Of a stretch of DNA of 64,000 nt, positions 27,886 to 40,952 are shown in pieces (position 1 is the stretch's first letter; each line of letters opens with the position of its first letter). Where the stretch lies: assembly GCA_947650365.1 (NCBI GenBank), contig OX393553.1:34288353-34352352 (forward strand). The letters are read 5' to 3'. A program made the position numbers and the translations under genes. The stretch comes from Chamaelirium japonicum. Lineage: Eukaryota; Streptophyta; Magnoliopsida; Liliales; Melanthiaceae. A model generated the notes under the pieces. It saw nothing but the letters and a program-made list of their open reading frames with translations, was not told the DNA's origin and did not search any database.

Positions 27886-30259
27886 ATATACAATCGAGCA
27901 CTCTATCTTTAAAGAGACTTTAAGAGCCTAGCAATATGCTCTTAATTTTGGGATTGCAACTAGACTACCTATATTTAGGGAGACAAAACTGCTCCATATT
28001 TTTTTTAAAACCCAACCCGATAACCTTAAATATATTATATGCAATCAATCATTCATCCCAAAAACATCCTTTAAAAGCCTCGTTATTGCCTCCTAAAAAT
28101 ACTCTAAAATCATAAGTAAATTATATATAACTCAACCACATATCCCTTAAATATCTTCTAAAATCCATACAATATACCTTTCTATTTTTGGGATTGCTAC
28201 TAGACTCCCTATATTTAGAGATTTAAAATTGCTCCATATTTTTTTTAAACCCCCATCCAACAACCTTAACTAAATTATATATAATCGAGCATACCTCCCT
28301 AAAATACCCTCAAAGAGCCTCACAATATGCTCTCTATTTTTAGGATTGCTACTAGACTCCCCATATTTAAAGAGCCAAAACTGCCCCATATTCTTTTTGA
28401 ACCCCCACCTGACCACCTTAGTGAATTATATACAATTGAGCACTACTCTCTAAAACACCTCTAAGAGCCTCGCAATATGCTTTCTATTTATGGGATTGCT
28501 ATTAGACTCCCTATATTTTTAGAGCCAAAATTGCTCTATATTTTTTTTAAGCCCCCACCCGATAACCTTAAGTAAATTATATATAATCGAGCATTCTTCC
28601 TAAAATACCCTCTAAGAGTCTCGCCATTGCCTCCCAAAAACACCTTAAAAACATAATTAAATTATATATAAATCAAGAACTCCTCCCTAAAACACCGTCT
28701 AAGAGCCTCGCAACATGCATTTCTATTTTTGGGATTGATACTAGACTCCCTATATTTAGGTGGCCAAAACCGATCCATATTTTTTTTGAATGCCCACCCG
28801 ACAATCTTAAGTAAATTTTATACAATTGAGCAGTCCTCCCTAAAATACCCTTAAACAACCTTGCATTATGCTCGTTATTTTTGGGATTGCTACTAGACTC
28901 CTTATATTTAGGGAGCCAAAATCGTTCCATATTTTTTTTAAATGCCCACCCATCAACCTTAAGTAAATTATATACGATTGAGCATTCCTCTAAAAAATAC
29001 CATCTAAGAGCCTTGATATTGCCTCTCAAAGATACCCTAAAATCAGAAGTAAATTATATATAAATAAAGCCCTCCTTTCTAAAACACCCGCTAAGAGTCT
29101 CATAATATGCCTCTCTATTTTTAGGATTAGTACTGGACTTCCTATATTTAAGAAGCCAAAAACCGCTCCATATGTTTTTTGAACCTCCACTCAAAAACCT
29201 TAAGTAAATTATATACAATCGAGCACTCCTCTCTAAAACACCCTCTAAGATCCGCACAATATGCGCTCTATTTTTTGGGATTGCTACTAGACTCCCTATA
29301 TTTAGGAAATAAAAATCGCTCCATATTTTTTTTAATCCCACCCGACAACCTTAAGTAAATTATACATAATCGAACATTCATCCCAAATACACCCTCTAAG
29401 AGCCTCTTCATTGCCTCCTAAAAACACCCTAAAATAATAAGTAAATTATATATAAATCTATCACTCCTCCCTAAAGCACCCTCTAAGAGCCTCACAATGT
29501 ACCTCTCAATTTTTGGGATTATTACTAGACTACCAATATTTAGGGAGTCAAAACAGCTCAATATTTTTTTTGAACCCCCGCCCAATAACCTTAAGTAAAT
29601 TATTTACAATCAAGCACTCCTCATGAAAACACCCTCTAAGAGCCTCGCAATATGCTCTTTATTTTTGGGATTGCTACTAGACTCCCTATATTTAGGGATC
29701 TAAAATAGCTACATATTTTTTTGAACCCCCACCCAATAACCTTAAGTAAATTATATACAGTCAAGCATTCCTCGCAAAAACACCCTCTAATAGCCTCTCA
29801 ATATGCTCTCTATTTTTGGGATTGCTACCAGACTCCCTATATTTACGGAGCCAAAAATGCTCCATAATATTTTTGAACCCCCACCCAACAACCTTAAGAA
29901 AATTATATACAATCGAGCATTCCTCCCAAAAATACCCTCTAAGAGCCTCGCAATATGCCTCTTTATTTTTTGGATTGCTACCAGACTCTATATTTAGGGA
30001 AGCAAAACCGCTCTATATATTTTTTGAATGCCTACCTGACGACCTTCAGTAAATTATATACAATCGAGCACTTCCCCCTAAAATATCCTCTAAGAGCCTC
30101 GCAATATACTCTCTATTTTTAGGATTGCTACTAGACTCCTTATATTTAGGGATCCAAAATATCTCTATATTTTTTTTAAACCCCCACCCATCAATCTTAA
30201 GTAAATTATATACAATCGAGCATTCCTCTCAAAAATACCCTAGAAGATCCTCGCCATTA

Positions 30260-30359
30260 CCTCCTTATTTTTGGGATTGCTATTAGACTCCTTATATTTG
30301 GGAAGCCAAAATCACTCCCAATTTCTCAAGGCTCCCACCTGATAATCATAACTAAATTA
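30260..30359 (+). repeat. Type C variant satellite unit, copy 9
   Basis: CCTCCTTATTTTTGGGATTGC, TTTGGGAAGCC, CAATTTCTCAAGGCTCCCAC and GATAATCATAACTAAATTA. The preceding unit has CATCAATC; the next unit ends in a B insert. Confidence 0.85.
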
Positions 30360-31800
30360 TATCCAATCGAGCACTCCTCCCTAAAACACCCTCTAAGTGC
30401 CTCGCAAAATACTTTCTATTTTTGGGATTGCTACTAGACTCCCTATATTTAGGTAGCTAAAACCGCTTCATATTTTTTTTAAACCCCCACCCGATAGCCT
30501 TAAGTAAATTAGATACAATTGAGCAGTCATCCCAAAAACACCCTCTAAGAGCCTCGCCATTGCCTTAGAAAAACACCCTAAAATTATAAGTAAATTACAT
30601 ATAAATCAAGCACTCCTTGCTAAAACACCTTATAAGATCCTCTTAATAATCCTATCTATTTTTGGGATTGCTACTAGACTTCCTATATATAGAGAGCCAA
30701 AACTGCTCTATATTTTTTTTGAACCCCTACCCGACAACCTTAAGTAAATTATATACAATCGAGTACTCCTTCCTAAAACACCCTCTAAGAGCCTTGCAAT
30801 ATGCTCTATATTTTTGGGATTGCTACTAGACTCCTAATATTTCGGGAGCCAAAACCGCTCCAAATTTTTTTTGAACCCTGACCCGACTACCTTAAGTAAA
30901 TTATATACAATCGAGTATTCTTCTCAAAAACAACATCTAATAGCCTCGCAATATGCTCTCTATTTTCGTGATTGCTACTAAAATATTTATATTTAAGGAG
31001 GCAAAACCGCTCTATATTTGTTTTAAACCTCCACTTGATAACCTTAAGTTAATTATATACAATCGAGCACTCCTCCCTAAAATACCCTCTAAGACCCTTG
31101 CAATATGCTCTCTATTTTTTGGATTGCTACTAGACTCCCTATATTTAGAGAGCGAAAATAGCTCCATATTTTTTTTGAACCCCCATCGGACAACCTTAAG
31201 TGAATTTTATACAATCGAGTACTCCTCCCTAAAACACCCTCTAAGAGCCTCGCAATATGCTTTCTATTTTTGGATTGCTACTAGACTACCGATATTTATA
31301 GAGCCAAAACTGATCCATAAGTTTTTTAACCCCTACCAGATAACGTTAAGTAAATAATATACAATCGAGCATTCCTCCCAAAAACACCCTTTAAGAGCCT
31401 CGTTATTACCTCTCAAAAACCACTTAAAATCATAAGTAACTTATATATAAATCAAGCACTCCTCCCTAAAACACCCACTAAGAGCCTCGTAATATACCTT
31501 TCTATTTTTGGTAATGCTACTAGACTACCTATATTTAGGTAGCCAAAATCGCTCCATATTTTTTTTAAACGCCAACCCGAAAACCTTAAGTAAAGTATAT
31601 ACAATCTAGTACTCCTCCCTAAAACACCCTCTAAAAGCCTCGTAATATCCTATCTATTTTTGGAATTGCTACTAGACTTCCTATATTTAGGGAGCCAGAA
31701 CTACTCCATATTTTTTTTGAACCACCACCCATCAACCATAAGTAAATTATATACAATCAAGCATTCCTCCCAAAAACACATTATATGAGCCTCGCCCTTG

Positions 31801-31900
31801 CTTCCTTATTTTTTGGATCGCTACTAGACTCACTATATTTAGGGAGCTAAAATCACTCTCAATTTCTCAAGGCTCTTACTCGATAATCATAACTAAATTA
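31801..31900 (+). repeat. Type C variant satellite unit, copy 10
   Basis: CTTCCTTATTTTTTGGATCGC, AGGGAGCTAAAATCACTCTC, AATTTCTCAAGGCTCTTAC and GATAATCATAACTAAATTA. The preceding unit has CATCAACC. Confidence 0.8.
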
Positions 31901-32507
31901 TATACAATCGATCACTCTTCCCTAAAACACTTTCTAATATCCTTGTAATATGCTCTCTATTTTTGAGATTGCTACTAGACTCCATATATTAAGATTACCA
32001 AAACCGCTTTATATTTTTATGAACCAGCACCTGACAACCTTTAGTAAATTATATATAATCAAGCATTCCTCCCAAAAACACCATTGAAGAGCCTTATTAT
32101 TGTCTCCAAAAAACACCCTAAAATTATAAATAAATTATATATAAATCAAGCACTCCTCCCTAAAATACCATCTAAGAAACTCGCAATATTCCTCTCTATT
32201 TTTTGGATTACTACTAGACTCCCTATAATTAAGGATCCAAAACCGCTCTATACTTTTTTTGAACCCCCACCCGACAACCTTAAGTACATTATATCCATTT
32301 GAGCACTCCTCCCTAAAACACTCTCAAAGAGCCTCGCAATATGTTCTCTATTTTTTGGAAACTCTATTGGACTCCCTATATTTAGGGAGCCAAAATGGCT
32401 TTATATTTTTTTTTAACCCCTGCCCGAGAACCTTAAGTAAATTGTATACAATCGAGCACTCCTCCCTAAAATACTCTCTAAAAGCCTAATATGCTCTCTA
32501 TTTTTTG

Positions 32508-32532
32508 GATTGCTACTAGACTCAAAACTACT
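32508..32532. other. Satellite unit that lost the whole hairpin
   Basis: GCTACTAGACTC is joined to AAAACTACTCC. Both dyad arms are missing. Confidence 0.65.
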
Positions 32533-33660
32533 CCATATTTTTTTTGAACCCCCACCCGACAACCTTAAGTAAATTATATACAATCGAGCATTGCTCCGAA
32601 AAACAACTTCTAATAGCCTCATAATTTGCTTTCTATTTTTGGGATTTCTACTAGATTCCCTATATTTAGGGAGCAAAAATAATTTCATATTTTTTTAAAC
32701 CCCCACCCGATAACCTTAAGTAAGTTATATACAATTAAGTACTCCCCCCTAAAACACCCACTAAGAGCCTCGCAATATGGCCTCTATTTTTGCGATTACT
32801 ACTAGACTCCCTATATTTAGAGGGCAAAAACTACCCCATATTTTTTTTGAACCCCCACCCGATAACCTTATGTGAATTATATAAAATCGAGCACTCCTCC
32901 CTAAAACACCCTCTAAGAGACTGACTATATGCTCTCTATTTTTTGGATTGCTACTAGACTCCCTATATTTAGGGAACCAAAACTGCTCCATATTTGTTTT
33001 TGAACCCCCACTCAATAACCTTAAGGAAATTATATACAATCGAGCATTCCTTCTAAAAATACCCACTAAGTCTCACCATTGCCTCCCAAAAACATCCTAA
33101 AATCATAAGTAAATTATATATAAACCAAGCACTCCTCCTTAAAACACCCTCTAAGAGACTTGCAATATGTCTTTCTATTTTTGGGATTGCTACTAGACTC
33201 CCTATATTTAGGGTGCCAAAACTGCTCTATATTTTTTTTAACACCCACCCGATATCCTTAAGTAAATTATATATAATTGAGCACTCCTTCCTAAAACACC
33301 CCCTAAGAACCTGGTAATATGCTCTATATTTTTTGGATTGCTACTAGACTCCCTATATTTAGGGAGCCAAAATCGGTCCATTTTTCTTTTGAACCCCCAC
33401 TCGACAACCTTAAGTAAATTTATAATTGAGCATTCATCTGAAAAACACCCTCTAAGTGTCTCACAATTGCCTCCTAAAAACATCCTAAAATCATAAGTAA
33501 ATTATATATAAATCAAGCACTCCTCCCTAAAACACCCTATAAGAGCCTCACAATTTGCCTTTCTATTTTTGGGATTGAAACTAGACTCCCTATATTTAGG
33601 TTACAAAAACCGCTCTATATTTATTTTGAATGCCCACCCGACAAACTTAAGTAAATTATA

Positions 33661-33812
33661 TACAATGGAGCACTCCTTCCTAAAACACCCTCTAAGAGCC
33701 TCGCAATATGCTCTCTATTTTTGGGTTTGCTACTAGACACTCTATATTTTTGGGTTTGCTACTAGACACCCTATACAATGGAGCACTCCTTCATAAAACA
33801 CCCATATTGTTT
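33661..33812 (+). repeat. Local segmental duplication and scramble in the satellite
   Basis: TACAATGGAGCACTCCTTC to ACACCC occurs at 33661-33690 and again at 33773-33802 with one mismatch. Between them, TTTTTGGGTTTGCTACTAG plus ACAC also occurs twice, about 28 bp apart (33716 and 33746). The second copy is followed by an abrupt jump to ATATTGTTTTTGAAACC. The shared private variants (TACAATGG, GGGTTTGC) show a recent local copying event with internal deletions. Confidence 0.8.
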
Positions 33813-34352
33813 TTGAAACCTCACCCGAAAATATTAAGTAAATTATATACAATTGGGCATTCCTCTCAAAAATACTATCTAATGGCCTCGCAATATGCTC
33901 TCTATTTTTGGGATAGCTACTAGACACCCTATATTTAGGAAGGAATAACTGTGCCATATTTTTTTTGAAATCCCACCCAATAACCTTAAGTAAATTATAT
34001 ATAATCGAGCACTCCTCCCAAAAATACCTTCTAAGAGCCTCGCAATATGCTCACTATTTTTGAGATTGCTACTAGACTCCCTATATTAAGGAAGCCAAAA
34101 CCGCTCGATATTTTTTTTGAACCCCCATGGGACAACCATAAGTGAATCATATACAATCGAGCACTCTTCCCTAAAATACTCTCTAAGAGATTCACAATAT
34201 GCTCTATATTTTTAGGATTGCTACTAGACTCCCTATATTTAGGGAGCCAAAACATCTCCATATTTTTTTTGAACCCCGACCCGTCAATCTTAAGTAAATT
34301 ATATACAATCGAGTATTCCTCCCAAAAATACCTTATATGAGCTAGGCAGTTG

Positions 34353-34451
34353 CCTCCTTATCTTTTGAATCGCTACTAGACTCCCTATATTTAGGAAGCC
34401 AAAATTGCTTTCAATTTCTCAAGGCTCCCACCCAATAATCATAACTAAATT
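34353..34451 (+). repeat. Type C variant satellite unit, copy 11
   Basis: CCTCCTTATCTTTTGAATCGC, AATTTCTCAAGGCTCCCAC and AATAATCATAACTAAATTA. The unit after it has the CTTTAGTAAATTAT variant and a B insert. Confidence 0.8.
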
Positions 34452-36269
34452 ATATACAATCGAACAATCCTCCCTAAAACAATTTCTAAGAGCCTTGCAA
34501 TATGATCTTTATTTTTGGGATTACTACTATACTCTCTATATTTTGGGTGCCAAAATCGCTCTATATTTTTTTTGAACCCCCACCTGACAACCTTTAGTAA
34601 ATTATTTATAATCGAGCATTTCTCTAAAAAACATCCTCTAAGAGCCTCACCATTGCCTCCCAAAAATACCTAAAAATCATAAAAAAATTATATATAAATC
34701 AAACACTCCTCCCTAAAATACCCTCTAAGAGCCTTGCATTATGCCTCTCTATTTATGGCATTGCTACTAGACTTCCTATATTTAAGGAGCCAAAACCGAT
34801 CCATATCTTTTTTCTACCCCTCTCTGACATCATTAAGTAAATTATATACAATTGAGCACTCCTCCTTAAAACACTCTCTATGTGTCTCGCAATATGCTCT
34901 ATTTTTTGGGATTGCTACTAAACTCTTTATATTTAGAGAGCTAAAACCGCTTCATATTTTGTTTGAACCCCCAACCGATAACCTTTAGTAAATTATACAC
35001 AATCGAGCATTCCCCCCAAAAATACCCACTAAGAGCCTTGCTATTGCCTCCCAAAAACACCCTTTAAGAGTCTCGCAATATGCCCCTTTATTTTTTGGAT
35101 TGCTACTAAACTCGCTATATTTAGGAAGCTAAAACCGCTTTATATTTTTTTTGAACCCCCACCCGACAACCTTAAGTAAATTATATACAATCGAGCACTC
35201 CCCCCTAAAACACCTTCTGAGTGCCTAATATGCTCTCAATTTTTAGGATTGCTACTAGACTCCCTATATTTAGGGAGCCAAAATGGATCTATATTTTTTT
35301 TTAACCCCCACCCGACAACCTTAAGAAAATTATATACAATCGAGCATTCCTCCTAAAGACACCCTCTAATAACCTCACAATATGGTCTCTATTTTTGTGA
35401 TTGCTACCAGACTTCCTATATTTAGGGAACCAAAATCGTTCCATTTTTTTTTTTAACCCCCACCCAACAACCTTAGTTAAATTATATACAATCGAGCACT
35501 CCTCCCTAAAACACCCTTTAATAAGCTCGCAATATGCTCTATATTTTTGGTATTGCTACTAGACTCCCTATATTTAGGTAGCCAAAACCACCCCATATTT
35601 TCTTTAAGCCCCCAATCGACAACCTTAAGTGACTTATATACAATCGAGCACTCCTACCTAAAACACCCTCTAAGAGACTCGCAATATGCACTCTATTTTG
35701 GGGATTGCTACTAGTCTCCCTATATTTAATGAGCCAAAACTGCTCCATATTTTTTTTGAACCCACACCCGACAATATTAAATAAATTATATACAATCGAG
35801 CATTCCTCCTAAAAACACCCTCTAAGAGCCTCACAATTGCCTCCCAAAATACCCTAAAAATATAAGTAAATTATATATAAATCAAGTACTCATCCCTAAA
35901 ACACACTATAAGAGACTCGCAATATGCCTTTCTATTTTTGGGATTTATATTAGACTCCCTATATTTAGGGAGCCAAAAATGCACCATATTTTTTTTTAAC
36001 GCCCACCTGACAACTTTAAGTAAATTATATACAATCGAGCACTCCTTCCTAAAACAGCCTCTAAGAGCCTGGTAATATGCTCTCTATTTTTGGGATTTCT
36101 ACTAGACTCCCAATATTTAGTGAGCCAAAATTGCTCCATATTACTTTTGAACCCCCACCCTTCAACCTTAAGTATATTATGTACAATCGAGCATTCCTTC
36201 CATAAACACCCTCTAAGAGCCTCGCCATTGTCTCCCAAAAACACATAAAAATCAGAAGTAAATAATATA

Positions 36270-36292
36270 TAAATCTAGCCAAAATCGCTCTA
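36270..36292. other. Satellite junction inside a B insert
   Basis: ATATATAAATC is joined to TAGCCAAAATCGCTC; the segment from CAAGCACTCC through the dyad is missing. Confidence 0.65.
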
Positions 36293-36894
36293 TATATTTT
36301 TGGAACCCCCACCCGACAACCTTAAGTAAATTATATATGTTTAAGCACTCCTCCCTAAAACACACTCTAAAAGCCTCGCAATATGCTATCTATTTTTCAG
36401 GATTGCTACTAGGGTCCTTATATTTATGGAGCTAAAACCGCTCCATATTTTGTTTGAGTCGCCATATGACAACCTTAAGTAAATTATACACAATCGAGCA
36501 TTCGTCCCAAAAGCACTATATAAGAGACTCACCATTGCCTCCCAAAATCCTCCTAAAATCATAAGTAAATTATATACAAATCAAGCACTCCTCCCTACAA
36601 CACCCTCTAACAGCCTCGCAATATGCCTCTCTATTTTTGGGATTGCTACTAGACTCCCTATATTTAGGGAGCCAAAATCGTTCTATATTTTTTTTGAACC
36701 CCTACTCGACAACATTAAGTAAATTATATACAATCAGAACTTCTCCCAAAAACACCCTCTAGGAGCCTCGCAGTATGCTCTCTATTTTTGGGATTGCTAT
36801 AAGACTCCCTATATTTAGGGAGCCAAAACCACTCTATAGTTTTTTTGAACCCCCACCCGACAATCTTAAGTAAATTATATAAAATCAAGCATTC

Positions 36895-36920
36895 CTCCCA
36901 AAAACTCCATAGTTATTTTT
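36895..36920. other. Deletion of the CTAAGAGCC segment
   Basis: CCTCCCAAAAACTCCATAG leads straight into TTATTTTTGGGATTGC. Confidence 0.6.
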
Positions 36921-37753
36921 GGGATTGCTACTTGACTCCCTATATTTAAAGAGGCAAAACCGCTCCATATTTGTTTTAAACCCCCACCCAATAACCTTAA
37001 GTAAATTATATACAATCGAGAACTCCTCCCTAAAATACCCTCTAAGAGCCTCGCAAAATGCTCTCTATTTTTGGGATTGCTACTAGACTCCCTATATTTA
37101 AGGAGCCAAAATGGCTCCATATTTTTTTTGAACACCCATTAGATAATCTTAAGTAAATTATATACAATCGAGCACTTCTTCCTAAAACACCCTCTATGAG
37201 CTTCGCAATATGCTCTTTATTTTTGGGATTGCTGCTGGACTCCCTATATTTATGGAGTCAAAACCACTCCATATTTTTTTCGAAACCCCACCCAACAACC
37301 TTAATTAAATTATATACAATTGAGCTATGCTCTCAAAAACACCCTCTAAGAGCCTCACCATTGCCTCCCAAAAACACCCTAAAATCATAAGTAAATTGTT
37401 TATAAATCAAGCACTCCTCCCTAAAACACCCATTAAGAGGCTCTCAATTTGTCTTTCTATTTTTGGATTGCTACTAGACTCCCTATATTTAGGTAGCCAA
37501 AACTGCTCCATATTTTTTTTGAACACCCACTATACAACCATAAGTAAATTATATACAATCGAGCACCCCTCCCTAAAACACCCTCTAAGAGCCTCACAAT
37601 AAGCTCTCTATTTTTGGGATTACTACTAGACTCCCTGTATTTAGGGAGCAAAAATTGTTCAAAATTTTTTTTTAACCCCCACCCATCAATCTTAAATAAA
37701 TTATATACAATCAGTATTCCTCCCAAAAATACCTTATATGAGCTTCTCCATTG

Positions 37754-37850
37754 CCTCTTTATTTTTGGGATCGCTACTAGACTCCCTATATTTGGGGAAC
37801 CAAAATCGTTTCTAATTTCTCAAGGCTCCCACCCGATAATCATAAATAAT
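37754..37850 (+). repeat. Type C variant satellite unit, copy 12
   Basis: CCTCTTTATTTTTGGGATCGC, TTTGGGGAACC, TAATTTCTCAAGGCTCCCAC and GATAATCATAAATAA. The next unit has AATCTTTCGTAAAATATATA and a B insert. Confidence 0.8.
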
Positions 37851-38344
37851 ATATATACAATCGAGCACTCCTCCCTAAAATACTTTCTAAGAGCCTCATA
37901 ACATACTCTCTATTTTTAGGATTGCTACTAAATTCCCAATATTTAGGGATCTAAAACCGCTCTATTTTATTTTTGGACCCCCACCTGATAATCTTTCGTA
38001 AAATATATATAATCGAGTATTCCTCCCAAAAACATCCTAGCCTCTAAGAGTCTCACCATTGACTACCAAAAATACCCTAAAATCATAAGTAAATGATATA
38101 TAAATAAAGCACTCCTCCCTAAAATACCCTCTAAGAGCCTCACAATATGCCTCTCTATTTTTTAGATTGCTACTAGACTCCCTTTATTTAAGGAGCCAAA
38201 ACTGCTCTATATTTTTTTTGAACTCCACCCGACAACCTTAAGTAAATTATATACAATCGAGCACTCCTCCTAAAACAATGTCTAAGAGCCTCACAAAATG
38301 CCCTCTATTTTTTGGGATTACTACTAGACTCTGTATATATAGGG

Positions 38345-38370
38345 AGCTAAAACCCCCCTGCTCGACAATC
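38345..38370. other. Satellite unit without its T run
   Basis: GGGAGCTAAAACCCCCCTGCTCGAC: GCTCCATATTTTTTTTGAA is missing between AAAAC and CCCCC. Confidence 0.6.
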
Positions 38371-38454
38371 TTAAATAAATTTTACACAATCGAGCATTCC
38401 TTCCAAAAATACCCTCTAAGAGCCTCGCAATATGCCTCTCTATTTTTGGCATTG

Positions 38455-38485
38455 TTACTTGACTCCCTATATAATCGAGCACACC
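38455..38485. other. Satellite unit with central deletion
   Basis: GACTCCCTATATAATCGAGCAC: the dyad's left arm is joined through a shared TATA to the TATATAATCGAGCAC block, removing the T run and the C-rich block. Confidence 0.7.
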
Positions 38486-39124
38486 TCCCTAAAACACCCT
38501 CTAAGAGCCAAATATGCTCTCTATTTTTGGGATTACAACTAGACTACCTATATTTAGAGAGAAAAAACCGCTCCATAATTTTTTTGAACTCCCACCCAAT
38601 AACCTTAAGTAAATTATATATAATCGAGCATTCTTTCTAAAAACACCCTCTAATAGCCTCGCAATATACTTGCTATTTTTGGGATTGCTACTAAACTCAG
38701 TATATTTAGGGACCCAAAACAGCTCCATATTTTTTTTGAACCCCCACCCGACAACCTTAAGTAAATTATATACAATCAAGCACTCTTCCCTAAAACACCA
38801 TCTATGAGCCTCACAAAATGCTCTCTATTTTGGGGATTACTACTAGACTCACTATATTTAGGGTGCCAAAACCACCCCATATTTTTTTTGAACTCCCACC
38901 CGACAGCATTAAATAAATTATATACAATCGAGCACTCCTCCCTAAAACACCCACTATGAGACCCGCAATATGCTCTCTATTTTTGGGATGGCTACTAGAT
39001 TTCCTATATTTAGGGAGCCAAAACTGCTCCATTTTTTTTTTAACCCCCACCCAACAACCTTAAACAAATTACATACAATCAAGCATTCCTTCCAAAAACA
39101 CCCTCTAAGAGCCTCGCCATTGCT

Positions 39125-39160
39125 ATCCAAAAACACCCCTCCCTAAAATTATGCACTTCT
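39125..39160. other. Collapsed B insert
   Basis: AAACACCCCTCCCTAAAATTATGCACTTCTCCC: the AAATCATAAGTAAATTATATA part of the insert is absent and two CTCCCTAAAA words lie close together. Confidence 0.6.
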
Positions 39161-39454
39161 CCCTAAAACACCCTTTAAGAGACTCGCAATATTCCATTCT
39201 ATTTTTTTGATTGCTACAAGACTTCCTATATTTAGGGAGCCAAAACCGCTTTATTTATTTTTTTACACCGACTCGACAACCTTAAGTAAATTACATAAAA
39301 TCGAACACTCCTTCCTGAAACACCCTTTTAGAGCCTGATAATATGCTCTCTATTTAAGGGATTGCTAATAGACTCCCAATATTTAGGGAGCCAAAGTCGC
39401 TCTATAATTTTTTTTAACCCCCAACCTTCAAGCTTAAGTGAATTATATACAATC

Positions 39455-39490
39455 GAGCATTGCTCCCAAAAACACTAAAAAATCATAAGT
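39455..39490. other. Deletion between CAAAAACAC repeats
   Basis: GCTCCCAAAAACACTAAAAAATCATAAG: the two CCCAAAAACAC words that normally bracket CTCTAAGAGCCTCGCCATTG have been reduced to one. Confidence 0.7.
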
Positions 39491-40854
39491 AAATTATATA
39501 TAAATCAAGCACTTCTCCCAAAAACACCCTCTAAGAGCCTCGTAATATTCCTCTTTATTTTTAGGATTACTAGTTGACTCCCTATATTTAAGGAGCCAAA
39601 ACTGCACCATATTTTTTTTGAACCCCCACCCGGCAACCTTAAGTAAATTATATACGTTTGAGCACTCCTCCCTAAAATACCCTCTAAGAGCCTCGGAATT
39701 TGCTCTCTATTTTTTGGGATTGCTACTAGGGTCCCTATATTTAGGGAGCCAAAGCCGCTCTATATTTTGTTTCAACCCCCACCCGACAATATTAAGTAAA
39801 TTATACATAATCAATCATTTCTCCTAAAAACATGCTCTAAGAGCCTCGTAACATGCCTCTCTATTTTTGGGATTACTACTAGACTCCCTATATTTAGGGT
39901 GCCAAAATTGTTCCATATTATTTTGAACCCCTACCCGAAAACCTTAAGTAAATTATATACAATCGAGCACTCCTCCCCAAAACACCCTCTTAGATCCTCA
40001 TAATATGCTCTCTATTTTTGAGATTGCTACTAGACTCCCTATATTTAGGGAGCCAAAATCGCTCTATATTTTTTCTGAACCCCCAACCGACAACCTTAAG
40101 TAAATTATATATAATCTAGCATTTTTCCCAAAAACACCATCTAATAGCCTCATAATTTGCTCTATATTTTTGGGATTGCTACTAGACTCTCTATATTAAG
40201 GTAGGCAAAACCGCTCCATATTTTTTTTGAACCCCAACCCGATAAGCTTAAGTAAATTATGTACAATTGAGCACTCCTCCCTAAAATACCCACTAAAAGC
40301 CTCACAATATGCTCTCTATTTTTGGGATTACTATTAGACTCCCTATTTTAAGGGAGCTAAAACAGCTCCATATTTGTTTTGAACTCCTACGAGATAACCT
40401 TAAGTGAGTTATATACAATCGAGCACTCCTTCCTAAAAGACCCTCGAAAACCTTCGCAATATGCTATCTATTTTTGGGATTGCTACTAGACTCCATATAT
40501 ATAAGGAGCCAAAACAGCTCTATATTTTTTTTGAACCCCCACCCGACAACCTTAAGTAAATTATATACAATCGAACAATTCCCACAAAAATACACTCTAA
40601 GAGCCTCACTATTACCTCCCAAAAACTCTATAAAATCATAAGTAAATTATAAATAAATCAATAATTCCTCCCTAAAACACCCTCTAAGAGCCTCACAATA
40701 TGCCTTTATATTTTTGGGATTGCTACTAGACTCTCTATATTTAGGTAGCCAAAACCGCTCCATATTTTTTTTGAACGCCCACCCGACAGCCTTAAGTAAA
40801 TTATATACAATCGAGCATTCCTTCCAAAAACATCTTATATGAGCCTCGCTATTG

Positions 40855-40952
40855 CCTCCTTATTTTTGAGATCTCTACTAGGCTACCTATATTTTAAGAG
40901 AAAAATCATTCCTAATTTCTCAAGGCTCCCACCCGATAATCATAACTAAATT
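40855..40952 (+). repeat. Type C variant satellite unit, copy 13
   Basis: CCTCCTTATTTTTGAGATC, TAATTTCTCAAGGCTCCCAC and GATAATCATAACTAAATTA; the dyad is damaged (CTACCTATATTTTAAGAG). The next unit has AATCTTTAGTAAATTAT and a B insert. Confidence 0.8.
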
